Of a stretch of DNA of 64,000 nucleotides, positions 1 to 10,030 are shown piece by piece. The notes beneath the pieces are model-generated. The model was not told where the DNA came from. It did not search any database and was given only the letters and a program-made list of their open reading frames with translations. The stretch lies in contig NZ_CP004350.1 of NCBI RefSeq assembly GCF_000550785.1, positions 142,835 to 206,834 on the forward strand, written 5' to 3'. How positions within the stretch are numbered: the first letter of the stretch is position 1; each line of letters opens with the position of its first letter. A program made the translations under genes and the position numbers. The stretch comes from Corynebacterium casei LMG S-19264. Its GTDB lineage: Bacteria; Actinomycetota; Actinomycetes; Mycobacteriales; Mycobacteriaceae.

Positions 1-276
1 CTAGCGCCAACCCATGGTCATGAGAAGACCAACGATGGCAAGGCCAAAACCGATAAGGTAATTCCACGCGCGGAGAGCTGCCATGAAAGCGATCTGCTCG
101 CCGGCGAGGTAGTTGACAACAATCCAGGCCAAACCAATAATCATCAGACCCAGCATGACAACGATGTACCACTTTGGGGTGCCCTCAGCATTGATCTTTA
201 CTGGGGTGCGGTTCGCCGCCGAACCTGCGCTCGGAGCAGCAGGAGTCGAGGATGGGTTGTACTTTGACTTTGGCAT
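1..276 (-). CDS. crgA: Cell division protein CrgA
   Basis: Small membrane protein of 91 residues that in actinobacteria recruits septal peptidoglycan enzymes (FtsI and partners) to the divisome. The sequence has a Pro/Ser/Ala-rich cytoplasmic N-terminus (about residues 1-33) and two transmembrane helices (about 36-57 and 66-89) with the family WYI..M...M..GL.W..VNY signature between residues 36 and 56. The stop codon sits on the first three bases of the window, so the gene is complete. It lies downstream of pknB in the same orientation, as in mycobacteria. Assignment is by motif and synteny. Confidence 0.92.
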   Translation of the reverse strand: MPKSKYNPSSTPAAPSAGSAANRTPVKINAEGTPKWYIVVMLGLMIIGLAWIVVNYLAGEQIAFMAALRAWNYLIGFGLAIVGLLMTMGWR

Positions 277-339
277 GGGCCTTTATCAACCTTTACGCGA
301 TTAATGAGACGTTCAATTTTTCTATTGTGCGATCAGACT

Positions 340-359
340 CTACCAGCTTGCACTGGTAG
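340..359 (-). terminator. Short hairpin between pknB and crgA
   Basis: A perfect 7-bp inverted repeat CTACCAG/CTGGTAG with a 6-nt loop lies 40 bp past the pknB stop codon. On the minus strand no good U-tract follows, so it may be a weak terminator or mRNA-stabilising hairpin. Confidence 0.3.
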
Positions 360-398
360 ATGTCTTCACGCATTGGGGCCGGATGGCACCAATCCCAC

Positions 399-2432
399 CT
401 AGTTGGATGGCAAGAGCGCACCGAGATTGAAATCCCAGATGCGGATATCAATATCTTCATCCCGGCGAATGGAATCACCCTCGTTGACGGATGCCCACGC
501 AATCAGATCACTATCCACAGCGGCACCGGTATCAACCGGCTCACCCACATTGAAACTGCCGGACCAACCAGCATCACGCAACGCACGTTCCGCATTCTGC
601 TGGCTTTGACGAACTAACTGCGGTGCTTCAATGAGCTGGCCATTAGAAACACGAACCGTCACGGTGCTATCCGCTGGAATCTCATTGCCCTCATCGGAGA
701 CAGACAGCACTTCGCCGTCATCTTCGGTGGAATCAACAGTTTCCACATTCACGGTCAGACCCATGGCGTCCAAGGTGGAACGTACTTCTTCCACATCCTG
801 GCCAACCAAATTGGACGGGATACGCACCATGCGCGGACCAGTTCCAACAGTCAAGGTCACACGCGAACCACGGGATAGCTGTGAGCCGGCAGGTGGATTC
901 TGCTGAGTAACGCGGCCAGTGTCCTGGGCATCGGAATCTTCTTCCTCAACGTTTTCTGCAAGCTCGAGTCCGGCATCGGAAAGCGCACGCGACGCATCTT
1001 CCAAGCTCATGCCCACGACATCTGGAACCTCAGTGATCTCACGGCCCGAAGACACAGTCAAAATCACCGTGGAATTACGCTGCAACTGTGAACCCGGCGC
1101 AGGATTAATCCGAATAGCGCTATCGCGCGCAATATCAGGATTTGCTTCCTCATTTACCGTGACCAGAAGATCCAACTCTTCCAACTCAGCAATAACTTCC
1201 GAACGCGGACGGTTTTCCACATCCGGAACCGTCACCATATTCGCCTGCTCTTCTTGGCGTTGCTCCTGCTCCGCCTGACGCTCACGCGACGTGTTCCAAT
1301 AATCAATAGCAAAACCAGCAATCACCGCAACGAGTACGACGGACAAAATGATGGCAATCCACTTCATCCATGGCTTTGGCTCATCGTCATCATTATCTTC
1401 GTAATACTCCGGCTGCGACTGCACACCAGGACGTGACACGGGAACACCTGCGGCAGCAGCTGCGGCGGGCTGCGGTTCCATCGTGGTGGTTGCCGGATGC
1501 GCCGGTGCCACACGCGTGGAATCCTCTTCCGGTTGGCTGTGCGCTGAAGGTTCATCATCAGCAATATGCATCTGCGCAGCACGGGTAACTCCGCCGCTGC
1601 GCATGCGCTCCAAATCCTCACTGATTTCCTGCGCGGATTGGTAACGATCCGAAGGATCCTTCGCCATCGACGTCAACACCACAGCGTCCAAGTTCAAACG
1701 CTCTGTGGGGGCCATCGCATCCGGGTTCAATGACTGCGATGGCGGAACCGGTTCTTCCTGCACGTGCTGGTACGCCACCGCGAAAGGAGTTTCACCCTCA
1801 AAAGGAGCGCGACCCGTCACGGCTTCATACAGCACACAGCCCAGGGCGTAAACATCCGAACGGGCATCGGCAGGCTTGCCCTGTGCCTGCTCCGGCGAGA
1901 GATACTGCGCCGTACCAATGACCGCCGACGTCTGCGTCATTGCGGACGTAGAATCATCCAAAGCGCGCGCAATACCAAAGTCCATGACTTTGACCTGGCC
2001 GGTGTTAGTGAGCATGATATTCGCCGGCTTAATATCACGGTGAATAATGCCCGCATCATGCGAAGCCTGAAGCGCGTGCGCAACCGGGATCAACACCTCG
2101 GCTGCCTCGCGCGGCGCCAACGGGCCATCCTCGTGGACAATGTCACGCAAAGTTCGCCCATGCACGCGTTCCATCACAATGTATGGAATGGCCAGGCCAT
2201 CATCATCTACTTCGCCGGTGTCATACACCGCAACAATATTGGGATGATTCAAACGACCAGAATTTTGCGCCTCCTTGCGGAAGCGCTCACGAAAATTCAC
2301 ATCGCGCGCCATTTCCGGGCGCAGCATTTTGATGGCCACATCACGGCCCAACAGCGAGTCAGTAGCAGCAAAGACTTCTGACATTCCGCCGGTGCCAATG
2401 ACTTCGCCTAACTGGTAGCGATCATTAACCAT
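399..2432 (-). CDS. pknB: Ser/Thr protein kinase PknB with PASTA domains
   Basis: Transmembrane receptor kinase of 677 residues that senses peptidoglycan fragments and phosphorylates cell-wall and division proteins. Visible parts: kinase domain 1-275 with GTGGMS loop (13-18), VAIK lysine 35, HRD aspartate 133, DFG 151-153, activation-loop threonines 166/168 and the GTAQYLSPEQ substrate loop; acidic Pro/Ala juxtamembrane linker 285-355; one membrane helix 357-378; then four extracellular PASTA repeats from about 400 to the end. The ATG at 2432 is preceded by a perfect AAGGAGG and overlaps the pknA stop by 8 bp, so an in-frame ATG five codons upstream is not preferred. Confidence 0.95.
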   Translation of the reverse strand: MVNDRYQLGEVIGTGGMSEVFAATDSLLGRDVAIKMLRPEMARDVNFRERFRKEAQNSGRLNHPNIVAVYDTGEVDDDGLAIPYIVMERVHGRTLRDIVHEDGPLAPREAAEVLIPVAHALQASHDAGIIHRDIKPANIMLTNTGQVKVMDFGIARALDDSTSAMTQTSAVIGTAQYLSPEQAQGKPADARSDVYALGCVLYEAVTGRAPFEGETPFAVAYQHVQEEPVPPSQSLNPDAMAPTERLNLDAVVLTSMAKDPSDRYQSAQEISEDLERMRSGGVTRAAQMHIADDEPSAHSQPEEDSTRVAPAHPATTTMEPQPAAAAAAGVPVSRPGVQSQPEYYEDNDDDEPKPWMKWIAIILSVVLVAVIAGFAIDYWNTSRERQAEQEQRQEEQANMVTVPDVENRPRSEVIAELEELDLLVTVNEEANPDIARDSAIRINPAPGSQLQRNSTVILTVSSGREITEVPDVVGMSLEDASRALSDAGLELAENVEEEDSDAQDTGRVTQQNPPAGSQLSRGSRVTLTVGTGPRMVRIPSNLVGQDVEEVRSTLDAMGLTVNVETVDSTEDDGEVLSVSDEGNEIPADSTVTVRVSNGQLIEAPQLVRQSQQNAERALRDAGWSGSFNVGEPVDTGAAVDSDLIAWASVNEGDSIRRDEDIDIRIWDFNLGALLPSN

Positions 2433-4023
2433 TGGCACCTCCTTCAAGGCTGTCTAAGATGTCTCCAATAATATCTTCACCAGGTTCGGTACCGGTGTTA
2501 CCTCCGGTGTCTCCTCCGGTCGTGTCAGTTGGTTCACCAGATTCACCACCGGTGCCATCATTAGAGCCGGAACCCGAGCCATCATCCGAACCGTCACCGC
2601 CGCCGTTGCCCTCGGTTGGCGTATTGGTATTGCCAGGTGAGGTATTCGTTGGGGTTGGGGAACCTTCAGTCGCAGTGCGCGACGGTGATGGGGTGTTAGT
2701 GGTGGTTTCTTCTGGTTCCGGTTCTTCTTCCGTTGGGGTTGGCTCCACCACGGTTTCGGTGGCTTCATTTTCGGTGGTGACGTACTCGGTCACAATCGAT
2801 GGCTCTGGTTCCGTTGTTGGTTCAGTATCCACATCTTCACCACTGAACATGGTGGCTGCGTAGAAACCGCCGCCGACTAACGCGACCGCCAAGGCAGCAA
2901 TACCCACGCCGATGCCAAAGCTCTTACCAGCACTTGATTTCTTTGCTGGTGCTTGCGCGCGTGCCCGCTGTTGGGTAGCAACTCCAGCAGCACCACCTGC
3001 AGCAGCACCGGCACCGGTTACCGCTGGTGCATCCGGGTCAGTGCCGGGATGAGCGGAGACCGCGGGGTGAATGGTGGTGGGGTTTGTTGCTTCACCCAGC
3101 ATTGCGGTCGCTGCGGTGGGTGAAGGCTCTGGCGCAATTAGATTATCCGGCATGGCTTTGGGCTGCGGTGGGCGCTTGCCCAAACGCACCGCCGAAACCG
3201 CGAGAGCTAGTTCATTGCCATCGGCATAACGGGTATTGGGATCTTTGCGCAGAGCAATACCGATGAGCTCACGCACTGGTGCAGACACATTTGTGGACAG
3301 CGGCGCCGGCGCCTGGCTGATATGTGCAAGCGCAACGGACACCGAGGAATCACCAGAAAACGGGCGTTCCCCGGCGAGCATCTCATAACCCACAACACCA
3401 AGCGAATAGACATCGGAAGCCTCGGTGACATCCTTGCCCTGTGCTTGCTCCGGGGAAACATACTGTGCGGTACCGACCACCATGCCGGTGCGGGTCAGTG
3501 GCACCGCCGCAGCAGCTTTCGCAATACCGAAGTCAGTGATTTTCACCTGGCCATTTTGGGTAATCAGCAGGTTGCCCGGCTTGATATCACGGTGGACTAA
3601 ATCCATGCGGTGAATGATGGACAGGCCATGCGCGGTCTGTTCCAACACATCCAACGCGAGCGTTTCCGGCAGCGCTTTTTCACGCGCCAAGAAATCCGCC
3701 AAGGATTCACCGCGGACATATTCCATCACAATAAAGCAGAAACGGTACCCGGAAGGATCTTCTACTTCACGGTAGTCATAGGTTTTGACCACATTGTCTG
3801 AATCAATGTTTTCTGCGGCGTCTGCTTCATTGCGGAAACGGGAGAGGAATTCCTCATTGTTGGAAAACTCGGGGCGCAGAACTTTCAGCGCTACTTCACG
3901 CTCATTGACGGTATCGTCTGCGAGCCAGACAGTAGACATGCCGCCGTGGCCGATGATCCACTGCAAAACATAGTCTTCACCAATCAAAGATTGGAGGAGT
4001 TCTTGATTGTCAGCAGTATTCAT
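2425..4023 (-). CDS. pknA: Ser/Thr protein kinase PknA
   Basis: Second membrane kinase of the operon, 532 residues. The kinase domain (about 18-285) has GHGGMS (25-30), the ALK lysine near 47, HRD aspartate 146 and DFG at 164-166, with TRTGMVVGTAQYVSPEQ in the activation segment. A Pro/Ala linker leads to a single transmembrane helix (about 368-392). The extracytoplasmic tail is low complexity: first Glu/Thr/Pro-rich, then Gly/Ser/Asp/Asn-rich, with no PASTA domain. PknA works with PknB on division and cell-shape substrates. Its ATG overlaps the pbpA stop (TAATG), so the two are translationally coupled. Confidence 0.94.
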   Translation of the reverse strand: MNTADNQELLQSLIGEDYVLQWIIGHGGMSTVWLADDTVNEREVALKVLRPEFSNNEEFLSRFRNEADAAENIDSDNVVKTYDYREVEDPSGYRFCFIVMEYVRGESLADFLAREKALPETLALDVLEQTAHGLSIIHRMDLVHRDIKPGNLLITQNGQVKITDFGIAKAAAAVPLTRTGMVVGTAQYVSPEQAQGKDVTEASDVYSLGVVGYEMLAGERPFSGDSSVSVALAHISQAPAPLSTNVSAPVRELIGIALRKDPNTRYADGNELALAVSAVRLGKRPPQPKAMPDNLIAPEPSPTAATAMLGEATNPTTIHPAVSAHPGTDPDAPAVTGAGAAAGGAAGVATQQRARAQAPAKKSSAGKSFGIGVGIAALAVALVGGGFYAATMFSGEDVDTEPTTEPEPSIVTEYVTTENEATETVVEPTPTEEEPEPEETTTNTPSPSRTATEGSPTPTNTSPGNTNTPTEGNGGGDGSDDGSGSGSNDGTGGESGEPTDTTGGDTGGNTGTEPGEDIIGDILDSLEGGANG

Positions 4024-5438
4024 TACTGGCCACCTCCGTAGCCATCCAAGATTGCGCGGCCAATCGGTGCTGAGACCTGACCACCGGTGGCGGATTGACC
4101 AAGATTGCCACCATTTTTCACAACCACAGCAACCGCGATGTCACGGTCTGGGTCAAAGGCTACGTACCACACGTGCGGCGGCAAATCCGCGCCGTGCTCA
4201 GCGGTACCGGTCTTGGATGCGTAGCTGTTGCCGTTGTAGCCGCTGGTGTTGCGCTCGGATTCATACATCAAATCGGTCAAGGTTGCGGCAAGCTCTTCGC
4301 TGACAGCGGTCGATGCTTCCTTTGGGTCCGTGGTGCGGATGTCATTCATGGTCGAATCAGTGATGCGGTTGACCAGGTATGGCTCCATGCGCACACCATT
4401 GTTGGCCACGGTTGCTGCCATGCCTGCTGCCTGCAGCGCAGACATGGAGACATCGCGCTGGCCGATGGAGGATTGTCCCACTGCTGCATCATCAGGCAGA
4501 TCGCCCAAGTTACCGGACGCGGTTTCCACACCAATGTCAGCGGACTGGCCTACGCCGAAGCCTTCGGCGTAGCTGCGTAGTTCATCCGCGCCAACATCCA
4601 TGCCCATTTCCACGAAAGCGGTGTTGCAGGACAAGGAGAATGCTGTGGTCAAGGAGACCTGCTGGGATCCGCCACAGACTTGGCCGCCGTAGTTGGTCAG
4701 CTGGGTTTCGGTGCCGGGCAGGGTGATTTCCGAAGCACCGGTCAATGTGGAGTCTGGACTGTAGCCGTTATCCAGGCCGGCGGCGGTGGTGATGATTTTG
4801 AAGATGGAACCCGGTGGCAACGTTTCTTGCGTCGCGTGGTTCAACAGCGGGTTGCCTTCTTGTTCTTGCAGTTGTCCCCACTGCTCATCAATATTGTTCG
4901 GGTTGTAGGACGGGCTGGATGCCATCGCCAAAATCTTGCCTGTTGATGGCTGCAGTGCCACCGCAGCGCCTTCATAGCCTTGCTGGTTGAGCTGGTCATA
5001 GGCCAGCTGCTGCAGCTGTGGATCAATGGTGACTTCCACGTTGGCGCCGTCTGGCTGCTCACCGGTGATGAGATCCATGAAGTTGGTGGTCAGCAGGGAA
5101 TCATCCGTGCCGTTGAGGATGTCGTTATAAGAAGCCTCAAGCTGGGATGCACCGTATTGGGAGGACAGGTAGCCGGTGACTGGGCCCCATGCTGGGGAGT
5201 CAACCGGGTAGGAACGCGAATAGGTGTCATCTTCATTTGGCGTGGATTCAGCCAAGACGGCACCGCCGGCAAAGATCTGCCCACGAGCGATGGTCTGCAT
5301 GTCATAGAACCCACGCTGGTTGTGTTCGTTCTTTGCGTACTTATCAACGCTGAATGCCTGCACCACCGTGAGGTTAATCAAAAGGATAATGGTGAGCAGG
5401 ATGGAAAAGAGCGCGGTTACGCGAATTGATTTGTTCAT
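4023..5438 (-). CDS. pbpA: Class B penicillin-binding protein PbpA
   Basis: Peptidoglycan D,D-transpeptidase of 471 residues, anchored by one N-terminal helix (about 7-28). The catalytic motifs are all present: SIFK (Ser211-Lys214), SCN (270-272) and KTG near the C-terminus in SKTGTAEHG. The region before residue 130 is the non-catalytic pedestal domain. It sits between the SEDS polymerase rodA and the kinases, overlapping rodA by 4 bp (ATGA), which fits a class B PBP/SEDS pair making septal or elongation peptidoglycan. Confidence 0.93.
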   Translation of the reverse strand: MNKSIRVTALFSILLTIILLINLTVVQAFSVDKYAKNEHNQRGFYDMQTIARGQIFAGGAVLAESTPNEDDTYSRSYPVDSPAWGPVTGYLSSQYGASQLEASYNDILNGTDDSLLTTNFMDLITGEQPDGANVEVTIDPQLQQLAYDQLNQQGYEGAAVALQPSTGKILAMASSPSYNPNNIDEQWGQLQEQEGNPLLNHATQETLPPGSIFKIITTAAGLDNGYSPDSTLTGASEITLPGTETQLTNYGGQVCGGSQQVSLTTAFSLSCNTAFVEMGMDVGADELRSYAEGFGVGQSADIGVETASGNLGDLPDDAAVGQSSIGQRDVSMSALQAAGMAATVANNGVRMEPYLVNRITDSTMNDIRTTDPKEASTAVSEELAATLTDLMYESERNTSGYNGNSYASKTGTAEHGADLPPHVWYVAFDPDRDIAVAVVVKNGGNLGQSATGGQVSAPIGRAILDGYGGGQ

Positions 5439-6775
5439 GAGCGAACCTCCGCCACGTCAGCGTTGTTATCGGACGCAGCATCTACTGCCTGTGGGCGGCG
5501 GGCGGTATTAGAAATACGCAGCAGGATTGCCAACAGAATGTAGTTGGCCATCAGTGCTGAACCACCCGCGGAAATAAATGGTGTGGTCAGACCAGTCATT
5601 GGCAGCAGGGCAGAGATACCGCCGGTGACCACAAAGATTTGAACGGCAATGGTTAAGGAAAGGCCGCCGGCTACGAGTTTGCCGTAGGAATCACGCACGT
5701 TCATCGCGGCGTTGAAACCGCGGGAGACCAGCATGGCGAATAGTACAAGCACAGCGGATAGGCCGATCAAACCGAATTCCTCACCGATGGCGGCGAGGAT
5801 GAAGTCAGAATGTGCCACCGGCACCAATTCTGGATATCCGTTGCCTAGCCCGGAACCGGTAATACCGCCGGTGGACATACCAAATAGTGCCTGGGAGAGC
5901 TGGTAGCCGGAGTCATCATAATTAGCGAGCGGATCTAAGAAATTGGAGAAACGCTCCTGAATTTTGGTGGACACCGTCCAAATAGCAGTGGCGCCAATGG
6001 CCACGAGGATGACACCAATGACCAACCAGGACACACGGCCAGTGGCCATGTAGAGCATGCCCAACACCGTGGAAAACAGCAGCAGCGCTGGACCGAAGTC
6101 ATTAGAAATGCCCATGATGACAATCGCGATTGCCCAGACAATAAGAACTGGGGCAAGGTCACGCAGACGTGGCAGGGATAAGCCTAGGAAGCGGTAGCCC
6201 GCGACGGTGAACAGGGAGCGCTTTTGCACGAGCAGCATGGCGAAGAAGAGCAGCAGCAAGATTTTAGAGAACTCACCTGGCTGGATGGAAAATGGTCCAA
6301 GCCAAATCCAGATACGTGCTTCAGCGTCTGGCGGTTGTGGCCACACCAGTGGCAGGGCCAGCAAAACGATTCCGACAATGCCCAGAATGTAGGAGTAGCG
6401 CGTAAACACCCTGTGGTCACGCACGATCGCCAAAACGGCAGCAAACAGCACCAGGCCAACAATTGTCCACATGACCTGCCGCGACGCCAAGGACCAGCCC
6501 TGTGCCAGATCAATTCGTGCCAACATCAACAGACCAATTCCGTTGAGTACTGCGACGATGGGCAGCATGAGCTGATCTGAATGCGGCGCCAGGAAACACA
6601 GCACAATATGTGCACCCAAGAGCACGCCCAGGAAGCCAGCGATGATCCACAACACTTCAGTGGTCAGCGCATTGCCTTGGGAAAATTCCAGGCTGACCAA
6701 AGTGATGGTGAAGACAGCTGCTGCCATGATCAGCAGGGAGAGTTCAGTCCAACGACTGTGGAACTCTTTGAGCAT
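5435..6775 (-). CDS. rodA: SEDS family peptidoglycan glycosyltransferase RodA/FtsW
   Basis: Polytopic membrane protein of 446 residues, about ten predicted helices. SEDS proteins polymerise lipid II into glycan strands with a partner class B PBP, here the adjacent pbpA. Conserved segments seen: GPFSIQPGEFSK near 160, the SNDFGPALL loop, the GNGYPELVPVAHSDFI loop with the conserved Asp, and GGISALLPMTGLTTPFIS near the C-terminus. The start abuts the pstP stop, consistent with the operon. A second, closely similar SEDS gene is found at 58828-60174. Confidence 0.93.
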   Translation of the reverse strand: MLKEFHSRWTELSLLIMAAAVFTITLVSLEFSQGNALTTEVLWIIAGFLGVLLGAHIVLCFLAPHSDQLMLPIVAVLNGIGLLMLARIDLAQGWSLASRQVMWTIVGLVLFAAVLAIVRDHRVFTRYSYILGIVGIVLLALPLVWPQPPDAEARIWIWLGPFSIQPGEFSKILLLLFFAMLLVQKRSLFTVAGYRFLGLSLPRLRDLAPVLIVWAIAIVIMGISNDFGPALLLFSTVLGMLYMATGRVSWLVIGVILVAIGATAIWTVSTKIQERFSNFLDPLANYDDSGYQLSQALFGMSTGGITGSGLGNGYPELVPVAHSDFILAAIGEEFGLIGLSAVLVLFAMLVSRGFNAAMNVRDSYGKLVAGGLSLTIAVQIFVVTGGISALLPMTGLTTPFISAGGSALMANYILLAILLRISNTARRPQAVDAASDNNADVAEVRS

Positions 6776-8518
6776 TTAGTTCACCTCCCGGCAGTCAATC
6801 CCCGGGGTCGACCGGAACTTGTCCTTGTCGGTTGTAGATTCACGGCACTTGGGCAGTGCACGTTCGGACAGTTTGGTCAGCTGTGATTGCACCTCATCAT
6901 AAGAACCTGCTTCGAGGTTCCCAACGGCACTGCGCTCTGATGGCGGCAAGTCACTCAAGGTAAAAGCCTGGGTACCCGATGGGCAAGAAGCACCAGCCAA
7001 CTGCAGCGCACCGTCTTCCCTCAGACAAGCAACCTGGTATGGCTGGTTCAGCGACCTACCGAACAACTCCACGTCAACACCCTGCTTGATGGTGATCTCT
7101 TGGCCTGCCGGCACCTCAGCCGCCTCAGCATCCGCAGATTCAGACTCTCCTGCAGGCTCAGCTGCTTCAGACCCCTCCGGCGCATCCGAGGCATCCGTAG
7201 ATTCACTCGGCGTGGAAGACTCATCCTCCACAGCAGTCGCTTCTTCCGCTCCAGCATCTGCGTCAGCGGTAGCAGCGTCGGCGACAGCAACGTAGTAGTT
7301 GTTGTTGAGGTAGTTCTTACCCACGAACCAAACGCCGGCTACCAGAGTGATGATGACAATGATGGACACGATCAGTGGCCATCCAAAGAACCGGCGGCGA
7401 GGTCTGCGGGGCTCCTCATCAGCTGGGTCGGTGGCGCCTTCAGAACTTCCGTCGGCGCTACCGGCAGCACCAGAATCACCATTGACTGGGTTAGTTGGGT
7501 TGCCACCGGTGGGGGACAGCGTGGCACGCGGAGCGCCCTTCGCGGTGGTTGGACCGGAGTACGGTTCAATGACCTGCGAGCGGCGGTTAAGTGCAGCCGC
7601 GCGGGATGCTGCTGAGTCCGGATGAGTTGGTTCCGGAACTTCACCAGCGATTGCACCAACCAAAATAGCCTGCGGATTGATGGAAGCAGCCTTCTCAGCT
7701 GCTGCTTGTTCCTCAGAAATACCAGCAGTTGCAGCGAACTTTGAGGTATCTGCATCTGCCGGATTAGAAATACCCTGCTCTTTAGCCGCAGCGATTTCTT
7801 CCTCAGTAGCTTCGACAACATCAGCCAAAACAATGGTGACATTGTCCGGGCCACCGGAACGCAGCGCGAGCTCTACTAAGCGTGACGCGACTTCCTCGAT
7901 GGGGCCGGCAGCAAGAGCAGTCTCGATGGTTGAAGCAGTTACCGGATCCGAGAGTCCATCGGAGCACAACAGGATGCGGTCACCCGGCTGGGCATCAAAC
8001 AAAAAGAGCGTCGGCTCAACATCGCGGCCGTTGTATGCCTTCAAAATCAAAGACTTTTGCGGGTGCGAGGTGACGTCTTCGGGGTCCAGCTTGCCTTCAT
8101 CAACAAGTGACTGCACGTACGTGTCATCTTTGGTGACCTGCTGCAATTTATTATCACGGAGCAAGTAACCACGTGAGTCACCGGCATGGCACACAGCGAA
8201 CTGAGAACCGTTGAACATCATGGATGTCAGGGTGGTGCCCATGCCGTCGGTTTCCGGGTGCTGCTTGATGTGCTCAGAAATGGACCAGTTTGCTTCGGTG
8301 GATACGGTACCCAACAGCGCCAGCATGTCGTTGTCGCCCGGGTTCTTATCCAGACCCATAAGGTGGGTAATCATCAACTGGGATGCGACTTCACCAGCAG
8401 CGTGACCGCCCATGCCGTCAGCCAATGCAAGAAGATATGGACCCGCATAAGCAGAGTCCTCGTTATTTCCACGCACCAGACCTCGGTCGGAGGCGGCAGT
8501 AAAGTTCAGTTTCAGCAT
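6776..8518 (-). CDS. pstP: PP2C-type Ser/Thr phosphatase PstP (Ppp)
   Basis: Phosphatase that reverses PknA/PknB phosphorylation, 580 residues. The N-terminal catalytic domain (1-235) shows the metal-binding motifs DRGLVRGNNEDS (11-22), ALADGMGGH (31-39), LLCSDGLSD and GPDNVTIVL. A long Ala/Pro/Arg linker follows, then one transmembrane helix (WPLIVSIIVIITLVAGVWFV, about 375-395), an acidic Ala/Glu/Ser stretch and a small extracytoplasmic C-terminal domain with four cysteines. Longer than mycobacterial PstP because of the low-complexity segments. Cotranscribed with rodA (adjacent) and fhaB (2-bp gap). Confidence 0.93.
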   Translation of the reverse strand: MLKLNFTAASDRGLVRGNNEDSAYAGPYLLALADGMGGHAAGEVASQLMITHLMGLDKNPGDNDMLALLGTVSTEANWSISEHIKQHPETDGMGTTLTSMMFNGSQFAVCHAGDSRGYLLRDNKLQQVTKDDTYVQSLVDEGKLDPEDVTSHPQKSLILKAYNGRDVEPTLFLFDAQPGDRILLCSDGLSDPVTASTIETALAAGPIEEVASRLVELALRSGGPDNVTIVLADVVEATEEEIAAAKEQGISNPADADTSKFAATAGISEEQAAAEKAASINPQAILVGAIAGEVPEPTHPDSAASRAAALNRRSQVIEPYSGPTTAKGAPRATLSPTGGNPTNPVNGDSGAAGSADGSSEGATDPADEEPRRPRRRFFGWPLIVSIIVIITLVAGVWFVGKNYLNNNYYVAVADAATADADAGAEEATAVEDESSTPSESTDASDAPEGSEAAEPAGESESADAEAAEVPAGQEITIKQGVDVELFGRSLNQPYQVACLREDGALQLAGASCPSGTQAFTLSDLPPSERSAVGNLEAGSYDEVQSQLTKLSERALPKCRESTTDKDKFRSTPGIDCREVN

Positions 8519-8520
8519 AT

Positions 8521-8982
8521 TTACGCCACCAGCCTTACAGTCGAGCGACCCAGTTTAATATCAGTGTTAACGCCTACGTGTTCAGGCTGGTCAATGCGGC
8601 TACCACCAACAAAAGTGCCATTGCGGGATTCCAGGTCTTCTACAAACCACTGGCTGCCACGGCGGAACAAGCGAGCGTGACGTGATGACGCGTAGTCATC
8701 TCCCAACACAAAATCACAGTCCTGGGCACGGCCCAAGGTGAAGTCTTCCAGACCAGATAGCGCCATATGGGAGCCTGCTAAAGGACCGTCAATAATTTTG
8801 ATTTCGCGCGCTGATACCGTGCGCCCCTTCACGCGTGGGGCAGCAGGCTCAGCCTTCAATGCCTGGTAAGAGCCGGCCGCCTTGTTGGCATCACGGCGCA
8901 TTGCGTTCAAGGCCACCAGAATAAACAGCCACAGGAGAATCAGCAGTCCGATCCTCAGTCCGGACATAATGACTGAATCCAT
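8521..8982 (-). CDS. fhaB: FHA domain protein FhaB (FipA)
   Basis: Membrane-anchored phosphothreonine-binding adaptor, 153 residues. One N-terminal helix (about 10-27, LRIGLLILLWLFILVAL) and a C-terminal FHA domain (about 75-150) with the GR..DCDFVL, SSRHA and SRNGTFV motifs that bind phosphothreonine. In mycobacteria FhaB/FipA links the kinases to FtsZ and FtsQ at the septum. SD AAGGAGG is 7 nt upstream of the ATG. A 184-bp gap separates it from fhaA, the largest gap in the operon, so an internal promoter is possible. Confidence 0.9.
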   Translation of the reverse strand: MDSVIMSGLRIGLLILLWLFILVALNAMRRDANKAAGSYQALKAEPAAPRVKGRTVSAREIKIIDGPLAGSHMALSGLEDFTLGRAQDCDFVLGDDYASSRHARLFRRGSQWFVEDLESRNGTFVGGSRIDQPEHVGVNTDIKLGRSTVRLVA

Positions 8983-9166
8983 GGGGACCTCCTTAATAAA
9001 ACGTCTGAAACTAGCTTAGTCAGGCATGCCAACTAATTCAGTAGTGCTGGCACTAGTTCCGTAGCGGAAAAGCATAACCGGTTTTCGTTCTCGGTGAAAC
9101 ATAAAAGTTCGTGCTGAATATGTTCCGACTTTCAATACACAGTGGTTTTAGGTCACTGGTGCCTAA

Positions 9167-10030
9167 TTAATCCTCAAGGCCGGTGATACGCACTTCGATC
9201 TGCGAATGACCCATAGTAATGATGTCACCGTCTGCAAGGAGCCAATTTTCAATTGGAGTCTCATTGACGGTGGTGCCGTTGGTGGATTGCAGGTCGGCGA
9301 GGACCGCGTCTTTTCCATCCCAGGTGATTTCCGCATGCTGGCGGGAAACCCCGGTATCTGGCAGGCGCAGATGAGCATCATTGCTGCGTCCAATAATGTT
9401 GGAGCCTTCTTGCACGTGGTAGGTACGCGAAGAACCGTCCTGCAGCAGTAGGTTAACAGCAGGACCGTGCGTTCCGGCCTGCTCCTGTGAGGCTTCCTGG
9501 CGTACGAATGAGGTGGTTGCTGCTTCCTCAGCCGGATAATTGGAATCTGGGTTAGTCATGGAATCCTCCTGGGCTTGTGAATCCGAAGACTCGGTGTCTT
9601 CGTCTTCGTTGGCGTCGTGAAAAATCGCGTCAAAGCCGATTTCTTCTTCTGGTTCGTGCGTAATGAAAGAGGAAACCCGAAGCTGACCGGTGCGTAGTGA
9701 TGATTCCTCACCGATTCGAACCACAACTGGGCCGGCAAGTTGCCAGCCGCTGTTACGGATGAACCGTGAGATTTGGTCAGCAAGGTCAGCCGGAACTGAG
9801 CGATTGCGGGAAAGGTTTTCTAGATCTTTGGAGCTCACGCCGACAGAGTAAACATTTGGGCAGTACAGCAGCTCATCATCACCGCGCACGACATTGTCAT
9901 GTGCTTCTTGTTTGAGCAGCTCTTCAATTTCGGCTGGAACGACTTTGCCTCCGAAGACAAATGCCATTCCGTTGTCGAGGCCCCGCTGCATGGCGGAATC
10001 TAAGCGAGCTAGTTTTTCTAATAGTTCCAT
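9167..10030 (-). CDS. fhaA: FhaA, DUF3662 and FHA domain protein
   Basis: Cytoplasmic protein of 287 residues that in mycobacteria binds the pseudokinase domain of MviN and controls lipid II flipping. The N-terminal DUF3662 domain (about 1-125) contains FVFGGKVVPAEIEELLKQEAHDN; a linker rich in Glu/Ser follows; the C-terminal FHA domain (about 205-285) has IIGRSNDAHLRLPD, VSRQHAEI and STNGTTVN. First gene of the operon: SD AGGAGG lies 10 nt from the ATG, and the 220 bp up to the tRNA presumably hold the operon promoter. Confidence 0.92.
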   Translation of the reverse strand: MELLEKLARLDSAMQRGLDNGMAFVFGGKVVPAEIEELLKQEAHDNVVRGDDELLYCPNVYSVGVSSKDLENLSRNRSVPADLADQISRFIRNSGWQLAGPVVVRIGEESSLRTGQLRVSSFITHEPEEEIGFDAIFHDANEDEDTESSDSQAQEDSMTNPDSNYPAEEAATTSFVRQEASQEQAGTHGPAVNLLLQDGSSRTYHVQEGSNIIGRSNDAHLRLPDTGVSRQHAEITWDGKDAVLADLQSTNGTTVNETPIENWLLADGDIITMGHSQIEVRITGLED